DNA of 64,000 bases from JANSXG01 sp024743075 (GTDB taxonomy: Bacteria > Planctomycetota > Phycisphaerae > Phycisphaerales > UBA1924): NCBI GenBank assembly GCA_042140185.1, contig CP159477.1, positions 558,001 through 622,000 of the forward strand, in the 5' to 3' direction. The notes under the pieces were generated by a model that did not search any database, was not told where the DNA came from, and worked only from the letters and a program-made list of their open reading frames with translations. The first letter of the stretch is position 1; the number at the start of each line of letters is the position of its first letter. The translations under genes were made by a program, and so were the position numbers. This document shows, piece by piece, positions 18,862-28,962 of the stretch.

Positions 18862-19889
18862 ATGTCCGCACCCCGCTGGGGCATCATCGGCACCGGTCGC
18901 ATCGCCACCGGGCACCTGCCGTGCATGCTCGAAGTCGGCTGCGATGTGCGCGCCATCGCCAGTCGCGACCCGCAGCGGGGGGGCGATCTGGCGAAGTCCG
19001 CCGATCAGGATCCGGAAATCGGCTGCACCGTCGATGACCTGCTGCGGCGCGACGACCTCGACGCGGTCTACATCGCCACGCCCAACCACCTGCATGTGGA
19101 GCAGTCGATCGCGTGCCTGCCGCGGGCAAGCACGTCTTGTGCGAAAAGCCATTCACGCCGTCGCGAGCCGAGGCCGAGCGGGCGTTCGAGGAAGCGACGA
19201 AGGCCGACCGGCTCCTCGGCGAGGTCTGGACCTATCTGTACCACCCGCAAACGGCGTGGCTCCGTGAGATCGCGACGGCGGGGGAGGCACGGGGCTCGCT
19301 GATCGGCGAGCTTCGCCTAATCCGCTGCGACCGTTCGCACACGCTGGTCGGCGGGCCGACGGAGAACACCCGCCTGAGCCACCGGATGCAGGGCGGCGCG
19401 CTGATGGACCTCGGCGTGTACCCGCTGTCGCTCATGCGCCTGCTCGCCGGCGAGCCCGAAACGGTCAGCGCGACCGGACGCTTCGCGCCGGCACTGCCCG
19501 GCGAGACCGAGGGCGTGGACATCTCGCTGTCGATGGCCTTCCGCTTCCCCGGCGGCGTCCTCGGTCACAGTTTCACCTCGATCGAGGTGACCGAGGGTGT
19601 GACCACGACGCTCACCGGCTCGTGGGGACGCCTGACGACCACCCGCCCCTACAACCCGGGCGGCGATGACCTGACCGCCCACCTCACCCGATTCGACGAC
19701 CACCCCGATGGCCCCGGCGAAGCGACGATCAAGGCGCCCACCGGCGAGGGCGGCGCGCCGTCGATGTTCCGGCATTTCAATGAAGCGATGGCGGGCGACG
19801 TCGAACTGCGGCCGACGCCCGAGCAGACGATCGCTGAGGCAGCGGCGATTGAGCGGATCAATGAGGCGATCGGCCAGCGATTCGACTGA
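18862..19889 (+). CDS. Gfo/Idh/MocA family oxidoreductase (one reading-frame break)
   Basis: The first frame gives RWGIIGTGRIATGHLPCMLE (dinucleotide fold) and AVYIATPNHLHVEQSIACL. A second frame continues AAGKHVLCEKPFTPSRAEAE, with the family EKP lysine motif, through GGALMDLGVYPLSLMRLLAG to 19889. One base is missing near 19119 (GCGTGCCT[C]GCCGCG). Joined, the protein is about 342 residues. It is 26 bases after atpC. The substrate is unknown; it resembles trans-1,2-dihydrobenzenediol or D-xylose dehydrogenase-like members more than inositol dehydrogenases. Confidence 0.88.
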
Positions 19890-19910
19890 GCGCCTGCGGA
19901 CGCGGATTGA

Positions 19911-20831
19911 TCAGACCTTCACCATCTCCTGGAAGTCGGTGTAGCGCTTGGCGACTTCTTCCTTGCTGAGCTCGGCAAGTCGATCGAGCCCGAAGCTCTC
20001 GATGGCGAAGCTAGCGATCACGGTGCCGTGCGCGAGCGCCTGCTGGATCGAGTCGATGGACACGTTCATGTCCTTGCTGTGTGCCGCGGCGAGGTAGCCC
20101 ATCATGCCGCCGGCGAACGAGTCACCCGCGCCGGTGGGGTCCACGACCTTCTCGACGGGAAAGGCCGGGAGCATCGCGACGCCCTGATCGTGGACCAGCA
20201 CGCAGCCGTGCTCGCCTTTCTTGATGACGACGAACATCGGGCCCATGGTCTCGATGATCTTCCGGCCCGCCGAGATCACGTTGCGGATCCCGGTGAGCAT
20301 GTGGGCCTCCTCATCGTTGATGATGAGCCCGTCGATGTCGCGCATGAGCTTCTTGAGGTCGTCGAGGGCGATGTCGATCCAGAGGTTCATGGAGTCGGCC
20401 ACGCTGAACACCCGCTCGGGGAACGAGTGCAGCATCTCGTACTGCACCGCCGGGTGGGTGTTGGCGAGGAAGACGAACTTGCTGTCGGCGAAGGCCGGGG
20501 GCGACTTGGGCGGGTGCTCTTCGAGCACACCCAGTTCGGTGAACAGCGTCTCGCGCTGGTTCCAGTTGTCGAAGTATTTACCGCCCCAGGAGAAGGTCTT
20601 GGAGTCCTCGCGGACCTCAAGCCCGGAGATATCAACCTTCGGGAACTTCTTCAGAATGGCCCGGTAGTCCTCGTGAAAGTCGCCGCCCACCGCCGCGACC
20701 ATGCGGACATCGGTGAAGAAGCTCGCGGCGGCGCAGAAGTAGCTGCAGGACCCGCCGAGGATCTTCTCCCGCTTGTCGAAGGGCGTTTCGATGGTGTCGA
20801 TCCCGATGCTTCCGGTGACGATGAGCGGCAT
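19911..20831 (-). CDS. PfkB-family carbohydrate/nucleoside kinase
   Basis: 306 residues of ribokinase fold. The N-terminus begins LIVTGSIGIDTIETP. A GGSCSYFCAAASFF substrate segment occurs near residue 30. The PfkB signature DPTGAGDSFAGGMMGY (anion hole and catalytic Asp) lies near residue 240. Similar planctomycete and cyanobacterial proteins are often annotated as sugar or adenosine kinases; the substrate is not determinable here. It is transcribed away from gltX, with a 103-base divergent intergenic region. Confidence 0.9.
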   Translation of the reverse strand: MPLIVTGSIGIDTIETPFDKREKILGGSCSYFCAAASFFTDVRMVAAVGGDFHEDYRAILKKFPKVDISGLEVREDSKTFSWGGKYFDNWNQRETLFTELGVLEEHPPKSPPAFADSKFVFLANTHPAVQYEMLHSFPERVFSVADSMNLWIDIALDDLKKLMRDIDGLIINDEEAHMLTGIRNVISAGRKIIETMGPMFVVIKKGEHGCVLVHDQGVAMLPAFPVEKVVDPTGAGDSFAGGMMGYLAAAHSKDMNVSIDSIQQALAHGTVIASFAIESFGLDRLAELSKEEVAKRYTDFQEMVKV

Positions 20832-20934
20832 AGGTCGGTGGTCCTTGCGGGCTGAGGCAATCGAAGATCCGGGGGCATCCTCGCCCGCGGACCGGGCATC
20901 CTAACGCGCCCGGCGAAACGGCTACACTGGCGGT

Positions 20935-22650
20935 ATGAGCAGCGATTTTCCGCCCGTCATTACCCGTTTCGCCCCGTCTCCCTCGGGTCACCTCCACATC
21001 GGTGGAGCCCGCACCGCCCTGTTCTGCTGGGCGTTCGCCAAGGCCAGAGGAGGGCATTTCCTCCTGCGCCTGGAGGACACGGATCAGGCCCGCTCGTCGG
21101 AGGCCTCGGCCAAGGCGATCCTGGAGGACCTGGCGTGGCTGGGCATCGACTGGGACGAGGGGCCCGAGATCGAGTTCAAGGGACGCACCGTCGGCGGCGA
21201 CCCGCGCTCGGTCGCGCCGTTCGCCCAGTCCGAGCGGTTGGACATCTATAACAAGCACATCGACCAGCTCATCGGCGAGGGCAAGGCGTACTACGCGTTC
21301 GACACGGCCGAGGAGCTCGCCGCCAAGCGGAACGCGGCGCAGCGCGAAAAGAAGCAGTACCGCTACGACCGGGCCGCCATGCAGATCCCCGAGGCCGAGC
21401 GGGCCGAGCGGGTGGCGAATGGCGAGCCCCACGTCGTCCGCCTGCGCATGCCCGACGATGAGGGGGTGAGCGTGAAGGACGAGGTGCTCGGCGAGGTCAG
21501 CTTCGCGCCGGGCGAACTCGACGACTTCATCATCCGCAAGATGGACGGCTACCCGACCTACCACTTCGCGGTGGTGGTGGACGATGCCCTGATGGGCGTG
21601 ACGCACGTGCTGCGCGGCCAGGAGCACCTCAACAACACGCCACGTCATGTGGCGCTGCAGAAGGCGCTCGGGTTCGATACGCCCGTCTACGCCCACATGC
21701 CCCTGATCTTCAACGACAAGGGCGCGAAGATGAGCAAGCGTGAGCGCGACACGACCGTGAAGGAGATCTTCAAGCGCCGCAGCGTGGAAGATGTCTACGC
21801 CGAACTGCCCGAGGGGATCATCGGTATCGAGGAGCTCGCGGACTGGGCCGGCGACAAGAAGGCCCAACTCGAGGGCGAGACGATCGACCGGCTGGCCGAG
21901 GCGCTGGGCATCCTGCTCCCCGAGGTGTCGGTCGAGGACTTCCGCAAGGCTGGTTACCTGCCCGAGGTGATCACCAACTTCATCTCGCTACTCGGCTGGA
22001 CGCCCAGCAAGCAGGACGGCGCGGACCGTGAGAAGTTCGACATGGACTTTCTCGCCAAGGACTTCGACATCGCCCGGATCGGCAAGTCCAACGCGCGGTT
22101 TGACCGGGCCAAGCTCATGGCCTTCAACACCGATGTCATCACGCAGTTGCCGGCCGACGAGTTCGTCGAGCGTTTCGCGGGCTACTGCCGGGACTACGAG
22201 CCGGCGATCGTCGAGAAACTCTCGGAGAAGGCGTTCCGTGTGCTGGCGCTGGCGGTGCAGCCCCAGTGCAAGACGTTCTTTGATGCGGCGCGTCGGTGCG
22301 TGTTCGCGGTGACGCCGGCCTCGGAGATCGTCTACGAGGAAAAGGCCGTCAAGAAGAACCTGACCCGCAACGATGCCGCAGGGCTTGGCGTGCTGCGCGA
22401 CTTCCGAGGCGTGCTGGCCGACCACGACGACTGGTCGACCGAGCCCCTGTCGAAGCTGGTCGCGGACTACTGCGAGAAGAACGAGATCGGCATGGGCATG
22501 GTGGCCCAGCCGATCCGCGTCGCGGTGACCGGCACGCCCGTCAGCCCGCCCATCGGCGAGACGCTCGCCGCCCTCGGCAAGGAAGAGACGCTGGACCGGA
22601 TCGACCGCTGCGTGGTCGAGTGCCAGCGCCTGCTGGCGGCCGGAGTCTGA
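20935..22650 (+). CDS. gltX: Glutamyl-tRNA synthetase
   Basis: Class I synthetase of 571 residues, about 80-100 longer than typical GluRS. HIGH region: TRFAPSPSGHLHIGGARTAL. KMSKS loop: KGAKMSKRERDTT. After this loop a stretch of roughly 50-60 extra residues (about nt 21750-21930, with EELADWAGDKKAQLEG) precedes the conserved YLPEVITNFISLLGW, whereas in typical GluRS the two are nearly adjacent. The C-terminal anticodon-binding domain ends with VAVTGTPVSPPIGETLAALG. A separate glnS follows, so this enzyme is probably a discriminating GluRS. Confidence 0.97.
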   Translation: MSSDFPPVITRFAPSPSGHLHIGGARTALFCWAFAKARGGHFLLRLEDTDQARSSEASAKAILEDLAWLGIDWDEGPEIEFKGRTVGGDPRSVAPFAQSERLDIYNKHIDQLIGEGKAYYAFDTAEELAAKRNAAQREKKQYRYDRAAMQIPEAERAERVANGEPHVVRLRMPDDEGVSVKDEVLGEVSFAPGELDDFIIRKMDGYPTYHFAVVVDDALMGVTHVLRGQEHLNNTPRHVALQKALGFDTPVYAHMPLIFNDKGAKMSKRERDTTVKEIFKRRSVEDVYAELPEGIIGIEELADWAGDKKAQLEGETIDRLAEALGILLPEVSVEDFRKAGYLPEVITNFISLLGWTPSKQDGADREKFDMDFLAKDFDIARIGKSNARFDRAKLMAFNTDVITQLPADEFVERFAGYCRDYEPAIVEKLSEKAFRVLALAVQPQCKTFFDAARRCVFAVTPASEIVYEEKAVKKNLTRNDAAGLGVLRDFRGVLADHDDWSTEPLSKLVADYCEKNEIGMGMVAQPIRVAVTGTPVSPPIGETLAALGKEETLDRIDRCVVECQRLLAAGV

Positions 22651-22680
22651 TCAGTTTTATTCGGAAGCGAAGGAACCGAG

Positions 22681-23595
22681 ATGTTTTTCAAGAAGCGCAA
22701 GCAGGTGGAAGCGGACGCTCCGCCCCGACCGGGTCAGCCGGAACCGCAACCGGGCGGCGACGGGTCCGGTCCCGTATCGGACGAGTTCGACTCGCTGATG
22801 GAGGAAGCCAAAGCCAATCCTGCGAAGATGGGCGATCTCTGGGATCGAACCATGCAACTTGAGCAATGGCACATGATTCCGGCTGGTGATCGATCCGCTG
22901 AGCAAGGTCTCGGTGAAGGATCCGTGCCGAGCCCGCTTGTTGTTGTCGAGCAGGGCCGACCGATGGTGTGTGTGTATACGAGCCGGAAAAGAGCCCATCG
23001 CGCGAGTGTTAACCGTTTTCCTGACCGGGGCGAGCACGCTGTGATTAGCGCTGAGCGAGACGCAGCCATCACGGCGTTCTGCAACTACCCGCAGGAAGTG
23101 GTTGGGGTGATGTTCAACCTCGACACTGATCGCGTCGGGTACTTCGCCCCGATCTCGAATCTGCCCGCAATGTACGAGCATCAGTTCGATCGATTGCCGC
23201 TGGAATGGTTCGATCGCTTCGTGGACGGAGTGCGAGCGCAAAATCACCCCGCCGGGTGGGCACGCTTGGAGCGCCGGCTTGGCCAGATGAATCCGTACTA
23301 CATGCTGTGCTCCGAGCAGGAGGGACGGCCCGTACCCGCTGTGGTGCCTGTCGACGGTGGCAGTGCATTCGCTCTGTTTACGGACGAGAAGCGCCTTGAG
23401 AAGGCCCTGCAACAGCTCGTCGGGGCTAAGGGCAATACCGATATCAGGTTCATCGAGATCAAGCGTCAGGACTTGAAGAACGAGTTGCGGCGCGCTCAGG
23501 CATCCGATTCCAGTCCTTCGAGTTGCCTGATCAACTACGGCTCGTCGGTCATGATTATGGATGTTGATCAGTTGGAGAAAGCTCTTGCTGACTGA
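22681..23595 (+). CDS. SseB-like protein with two related halves
   Basis: 304 residues; the start at 22681 follows AAGGAACCGAG. A charged leader with a proline/glycine-rich linker is followed by DLWDRTMQLEQWHMIPAG and PLVVVEQGRPMVCVYTSRKR, the pattern of SseB N-terminal domains (helix, value to be supplied, FTSxxRA). A second copy occurs near residue 200: NPYYMLCSEQEGRPVPAVVP followed by FALFTDEKRLEKALQQL. SseB-type proteins are poorly characterised. Lying between gltX and glnS it may be cotranscribed with them. Confidence 0.65.
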   Translation: MFFKKRKQVEADAPPRPGQPEPQPGGDGSGPVSDEFDSLMEEAKANPAKMGDLWDRTMQLEQWHMIPAGDRSAEQGLGEGSVPSPLVVVEQGRPMVCVYTSRKRAHRASVNRFPDRGEHAVISAERDAAITAFCNYPQEVVGVMFNLDTDRVGYFAPISNLPAMYEHQFDRLPLEWFDRFVDGVRAQNHPAGWARLERRLGQMNPYYMLCSEQEGRPVPAVVPVDGGSAFALFTDEKRLEKALQQLVGAKGNTDIRFIEIKRQDLKNELRRAQASDSSPSSCLINYGSSVMIMDVDQLEKALAD

Positions 23596-23635
23596 AGCGC
23601 GGGTCTGACTCGCGCATACGAAAGACTAGTCTCAC

Positions 23636-25440
23636 ATGGCAAACGCGACCAAAGCTCCCGCGGGTAACACCGAAGACGCCCCGGCCCACTTCATCCGACG
23701 CATCATCGAAACCGACAACGCTTCCGGGAAGTGGGGCGGTCAGGTGCGCACGCGCTTCCCCCCGGAGCCCAACGGCTTCCTGCACATCGGCCACGCCAAG
23801 AGCATCTGCCTGAACTTCGGGCTCGCCGAGCGATACAACGGCTCCTGCAACCTGCGCTTCGACGACACCAACCCCGCCAAGGAAGAGCAGCGATACGTCG
23901 ATTCGATCACCAACGATGTGCAGTGGCTGGGCTTCGACTTCGCCGGCCAGCCGAGGTTCGCCTCCGACTACTTCGAGACGATGTACGACTTCGCGGTCGA
24001 GCTGATCAGGAAAGGTAAGGCCTACGTCGACGACCAGAACGCCGAGCAGATCCGTGAAAGCCGCGGCACGCTGAAGGAGCCCGGAACGCCCTCCCCGCAC
24101 CGCGATCGCTCGGTCGAGGAGAACCTCGACCTGTTCGAGAAGATGCGGACCGGCGAGTTCCCCGACGGCTCGAAGGTGCTGCGCGCCAAGATCGATATGG
24201 CCTCGCCGAATATCAACCTGCGCGACCCGGTGATGTACCGCGTGCTCAACGCGCACCACCACCGCACCGGCGACGCCTGGCACATCTACCCGATGTACGA
24301 CTGGGCCCACGGCATCGAGGACTCGATCGAGGGCATCACGCACTCGATCTGCACGCTGGAGTTCGAGGACCACCGCCCGCTGTACGACTGGTTCATCGAG
24401 GCCATCAACGAGGGGCGGGGCCCCGGCTCCGAGTGGGGCGAGCCCATCGTCCACCCGCAGCAGATCGAGTTCGCCAAGCTCCGCCCGACCTACACGGTGA
24501 TGAGCAAGCGCAACCTGCTCAAGCTCGTCACCGACGGCGTGGTCTCCGGCTGGGACGACCCGCGCATGCCGACCATCTCCGGCTACCGCCGCCGCGGCTA
24601 CACGCCCGAGTCGATCCGCAACTTCTGCGACGAGATCGGCGTAACCAAGTTCGACGCGATGATCGATATCGGCCGACTGGAGAACGCGGTGCGCGAGCAT
24701 CTCAACAAGGTCGCCCCGCGCCGCATGGCCGTGCTCGACCCGATCAAGGTCACGATCACGAACTGGGGCGACGGCGGCGACGAGGGTCGCACCGAGTGGC
24801 TGGAAGCCGTGAACAATCCGGAGGACCCGTCGGCGGGCTCACGCGAGGTGCCGTTCACGAAGACCTTGTACATCGAGCGCGACGACTTCATGGAGGATGC
24901 GCCCGGAAGTTCTTCCGGCTCAAGCCCGGAGGCGAGGTCCGCCTGCGCTACGGCTACTGGATCAGCTGCCATGAGGTCGTGAAGGACGACGCGGGCAATA
25001 TCGTCGAGCTGCGCTGCACATACGACCCACAGACCAAAGGCGGCGATTCCCCTCCCCCGGACGCCGAGGGCAACGTCCGCAAGGTGAAGGGAACGCTGCA
25101 CTGGGTGTCGGCGGACCACGCCGTGAAGGTGGAGGTCCGTCAGTTCGACCGGCTGTTCTGGGTCGAGAAGCCCGATCGTAAGCCCAAGGACGCCGGCGAC
25201 GACTGGACCTTCTTCGAGAACCTCAACCGCGACTCGCTGCAGGTGCTCGACGCGTGCTACCTCGAACCGAACTGGAAGCCCGGTGAGAATGAGGCGAGCT
25301 TCGCCGACGGCATCACCCGCGTGCAGTTCGAGCGCCAGGGCTACTTCTGCCTCGACGACGACAGCACCGGCGACCGCCTCGTGTTCAATCGCACGGTCTC
25401 GCTCAAAGACTCGTGGGCCAAGCAGGCCGGCAAGGGCTGA
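23636..25440 (+). CDS. glnS: Glutaminyl-tRNA synthetase (one reading-frame break)
   Basis: Charges tRNA-Gln directly. HIGH region: RFPPEPNGFLHIGHAKSICL; the GlnRS-specific LRFDDTNPAKEEQRYVDSI; KMSKS equivalent YTVMSKRNLLKLV. The first frame runs to about 24900 (YIERDDFMEDAP). A second frame continues RKFFRLKPGGEVRLRYGYWI, a hallmark of the GlnRS C-terminal barrels, and runs to 25440. Restoring one C in the CCC at 24902-24904 rejoins them to about 601 residues. A separate glnS indicates that tRNA-Gln need not depend on the GatCAB route. Confidence 0.95.
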
Positions 25441-25455
25441 AGCGGTTTCGCTTCA
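25438..25455. terminator. Perfect hairpin spanning two convergent stop codons
   Basis: TGAAGCG (25438-25444), loop GTTT, CGCTTCA (25449-25455). The stem contains the glnS stop on one strand and the 6-pyruvoyltetrahydropterin synthase-like gene's stop on the other. No long T-run follows, so intrinsic termination is only possible, not certain. Confidence 0.4.
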
Positions 25456-25854
25456 GGGGCGAGGCCAGAACTCCGCAGCGCAGCCAACAGCTTCGGTCAC
25501 GCGCACGCTGACCAGACGCACGCCATCGGGCAATCGCTCCGCTAGACGCTTGCCGATGGTTTTCGCCACGAGTTCCGCCGTCGGGTTCACCGAGTCGAAC
25601 GGTTCGACCTCGTTCAGACTGCGGTTGTGCCACGGCTCAACGATGGCGCGCAGGTCGTGCTGAATCTTGTGGAAGTCCACGAGCAGGCCGTCGGCGTCGA
25701 GCGTTTCGCCCCCGATCCGCACCGCGACGCGCCAGTCGTGCCCGTGAACCGGCTCCCGCTCGCCTCCGATGACGATCGCGTGGGCGGCGCTGAACACGGT
25801 TTCGAGCGTGAGGCAGTGGCTGGGCATCGGGCGGTGGCGGGGGTCACGGGGCAT
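25453..25854 (-). CDS. 6-pyruvoyltetrahydropterin synthase family protein, PTPS-III-like
   Basis: 133 residues of the COG0720/QueD fold. Zinc histidines: FSAAHAI, and VHGHDWRV with both histidines. QueD has a catalytic Cys in CX3HGH; here that position is Arg and the sequence is REPVHGH, which fits the EX2HGH motif of PTPS-III. PTPS-III enzymes make 6-hydroxymethyldihydropterin and replace FolB in folate synthesis (established for Plasmodium and several bacteria). The assignment is from the motif alone. The alternative is a QueD with altered chemistry. It starts at 25854, or at an internal ATG at 25827 (MPSHCLTLE). Confidence 0.8.
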   Translation of the reverse strand: MPRDPRHRPMPSHCLTLETVFSAAHAIVIGGEREPVHGHDWRVAVRIGGETLDADGLLVDFHKIQHDLRAIVEPWHNRSLNEVEPFDSVNPTAELVAKTIGKRLAERLPDGVRLVSVRVTEAVGCAAEFWPRP

Positions 25855-25971
25855 GGACAGAGAATAACCCGCTCGCGGACCCGGGACAGTGCGCGATCGC
25901 CCTCAATCCGTGTATCGGACCCGCCGATAGCGACGGTTGGAGCATTCCCTCCGTTCGAGGTAACCGAGCCT

Positions 25972-27401
25972 GTGCCAGTCCGTCCTATCCAGCCTGACAT
26001 GATCGAGAGCGGCATGACGCTCGAGCGCCCGATCTTCACACGCCAGGGGATCAAGCTCGTCGGCAAGGGGATCACGCTGTCGCCCGCGATGTGCGAGGCC
26101 CTGCGCGACCTTGCGGCGGCGGACGGTCCGGACGGCCCGCAGTGGAACCTTTTCTTCGCCGATACCGCCGGCGAGATGCGATCGGCCCGGATCCTCGCCG
26201 AGCACCGGGCCTCGGTGGCGGGCGAACGCCCGCAAGCGGACATCGTCACGATCGGCGGACGATTGCCGGTGGAGAGCGGGCAGGAAGCGGAGCAGGTCCA
26301 CGAACGCGCGTACAGCCTCGGCGCCTTCACGAACAAGGAGTCGCGCGAGACACGCCGGCATCGGGCTGCGCCATGAAACTCGCCGACTCGATCGTGGCCG
26401 ATCTGGATCACATCTGGTCGTCGATCCCGCTCCGAGTCACTCCGGGTGTGGATCCCATCGAACTCTCGCCATGCGAAGACCACACGTGGCCGGACTCGAT
26501 GAAGCTCAGCAGATTCCGCGCCGATCGGGTCGGTGCGCTCAGCGAGATTTACTCCCGCTGCCTCGCGGGCGTTCTGACACCGGTCGCCCACGCGATCGAA
26601 CTCGTCGATGAACTGATCGACCTGCTCGTGAAGTACCCGCAGCAGTACACCCAGCTCTCGCTGCTGTTTCCGCGCGGCGACGACTACCTCACGGACCACG
26701 CCTACAGCAACGGAGTGCTCTCGATCGCGATCGGCGCACGCCTCGGCTGGAGCCGTCGCGATGTCCGGCGCGTCGGTCTCGCCGCGATGCTCGCCGACCT
26801 CGGGATGGCATTGATCCCCAAGGACGTCCGCACCGCCAGTCGCCCGCTGACGGAAACCGAGGTCAACCGAGTTTTCCGTCACCCGACCTGGTCGGTGGTG
26901 CTTATGGAAGACATCGAGGGTATCCCTGAGTCGGTGCGCCGCGCGGTGTACCAGCACCACGAGCGGGAGAACGGGAGCGGTTATCCGCTCCGTCTTCGCG
27001 GGGGCAAGATCTGCGACTACGCCCGCGTTATCGCGGTCGCTGACGCCTACGCTGCGACGACGATGCCGCGCCCGTTCCGGCGTGCGATTACGCCCTATGA
27101 GGTGCTTGAGCAGCTCATCAAGGTCGGTTCTGAGCGTATGTACGATCGCAAGGTCATCCGCGCCCTGGTCGAGTCCACTGGTCTGTTCCCGGTCGGCTCG
27201 CATGTGCGCCTTTCATCCGGCGAGATCGCACAGGTCATCGGGGCTCACACCTCGTTCCCGGACCGACCGATCGTCCGGGTGTATCGCCTGGACGCGGGTC
27301 GGAGTGTGCCGGGTCCACGCATCGATCTCGCCGACTTCCAGCCGTGGGCGCTTCACGTGATCCAGGCCGTCGACAGCCCGGACCTTCTCGCCGCGGCGTG
27401 A
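25972..27401 (+). CDS. HD-GYP-like protein with degenerate HD site (probable reading-frame break)
   Basis: The upstream part (GTG 25972 or ATG 25999 to 26376) begins MTLERPIFTRQGIKLVGKG, a segment commonly N-terminal to HD-GYP domains. The second frame (ATG 26373 to 27401, 342 residues) carries the HD-GYP domain. As two genes they overlap by ATGA. As one gene they need one missing base near 26340-26365, the same error seen elsewhere in the window, and I favour one gene of about 475 residues. HHERENGSGYP is intact, but the canonical HDxGK is ADLGM, so a metal ligand is lost and phosphodiesterase activity on c-di-GMP is doubtful; it may be a sensor or binder. Confidence 0.75.
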
Positions 27402-27459
27402 TCAGACATCGGTGCATCCTCTATCATGCTCGTCCCCGAGCCGATTGAGGATTCCCACC

Positions 27460-28913
27460 ATGCCCGAGGCGACCGCCCAGCCCGCCAACGATCAGTCTGT
27501 TGTCCCGCTCATGCTCTCCGTCAGCGGCTGTCGCGGCATCGTCGGCAATTCCCTGACCCCCGAGGTCATCTGCCGGTACGCGAACGCCATCGCCGGGCAT
27601 CTGGCGAGCGCGCGACCGGCATCACGAGCGGGCCAGCCGTTGACGCTCGTGCTCGCGCGGGATGGGCGTCACTCCGGCGCGATGGTCCGCGACCTCGTCG
27701 CCGGCACGCTCGTCGCTTCTGGCTGCAGGGTGATTGATCTCGGCGTCGCCACCACGCCGACGGCCGGTGTCGCGGTGGACCACTTCGGCGCCGACGGGGG
27801 GCTGATCATCACCGCCTCACACAACCCGCAGCAGTGGAACGGTATCAAGACCATTACCAGCGCGGGCTGCGCCCACCGGCCAGCGATGCCGAGGCCATCA
27901 TCGCGCGATTCCGCAGCGGCGAGACCGTGTACGCCGATCACGCCGGCCTCGGCACCATCGAGGCCGACGACACCGCAGCTCACGTTCACGTCGCGCGCGT
28001 GCTCGACGCCGTCAGCGACGTTGCTCCGATCGATGCCATCCGCGCCCAGCGATTCCGAGTCGTCATCGACTCGGTCAACGCCTCCGGCACGCGCAGCGCG
28101 AAACTGCTCATGGACGCGCTGGGCTGCGAACTCATCCACCTGCACGACCAAGCCACAGGCATCTTCCCACACACGCCCGAGCCGACGAAGGAGAATCTGA
28201 AGGACCTCTGCGCGGAGGTCATCCGTAACGACGCCGTCATCGCCTTCGCCCAGGACCCCGATGCCGATCGCCTGGCGATCATCGGTTCCAGCGGCGAGTA
28301 CATCGGCGAGGAGTACACGCTCGCCCTCGGCGCGTGGGCGGTGCTCGAATCAATCGACAACGCCTCGGGCGCTCGCATCGCGACGAACCTGTCGACCAGT
28401 CGCATGGTCGAGGACGTCGCCGCCCGCTACGGCGCCACCGTGGACCGCTACCCCGTCGGCGAGGCCAACCTCGTCGAAGCCATGCTCGCCGATCGCGCCT
28501 ACACCCCGATTGGTGGCGAAGGCAACGGGGGCGTCGTATGGCCCGCCATCGTCCCCATCCGCGACTCCATCGGTGCAATGGCCCTCACCCTCGCCCTGAT
28601 GACCCGCACCGGACGCAGTTTGTCTGACCTCGTCGACGACATCCCCGCCTACGCCATCGTGAAACGCAAGAAGCCCATCCGCGAAGGCCTGGCCGCCCAG
28701 GCGCTCGACGCCGTGCGCAGCACCCTCGGCGGCCGCGCCGCCAAACTCGACGACTCCGACGGCGTGCGCGTCGACCTTAAGCTCCCCTCCGGTGGTGACG
28801 CCTGGGTCCACGTCCGCCCGAGCAACACCGAGCCGATCCTTCGCCTCATCGCCGAAGCCCCGACCGAAGCCGAGGCGAACGAACTGCTCGACGAGGTTGC
28901 GAGCGCCCTCTGA
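27460..28913 (+). CDS. Phosphohexomutase, phosphoglucosamine/phosphomannomutase type (one reading-frame break)
   Basis: Alpha-D-phosphohexomutase of about 484 residues. First frame: LSVSGCRGIVGNSLTPEV, then the active-site serine loop IITASHNPQQWNGIK. Second frame: metal loop AQDPDADRLAIIG, sugar-binding GGEGNGGVVWP, and phosphate loop VRPSNTEPILRL. The join near 27864-27866 needs one extra G in a GGG run, giving SAGLRPPASDAEAII. All four catalytic regions are then intact. It resembles the archaeal/planctomycete GlmM-ManB branch; whether it isomerises glucosamine or mannose phosphate cannot be read. Start ATG 27460. Confidence 0.92.
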
Positions 28914-28962
28914 TCGCAGCCGCCTACCATCCGCTTTCAAGACCCTTCCTGAAAGCCAATCC

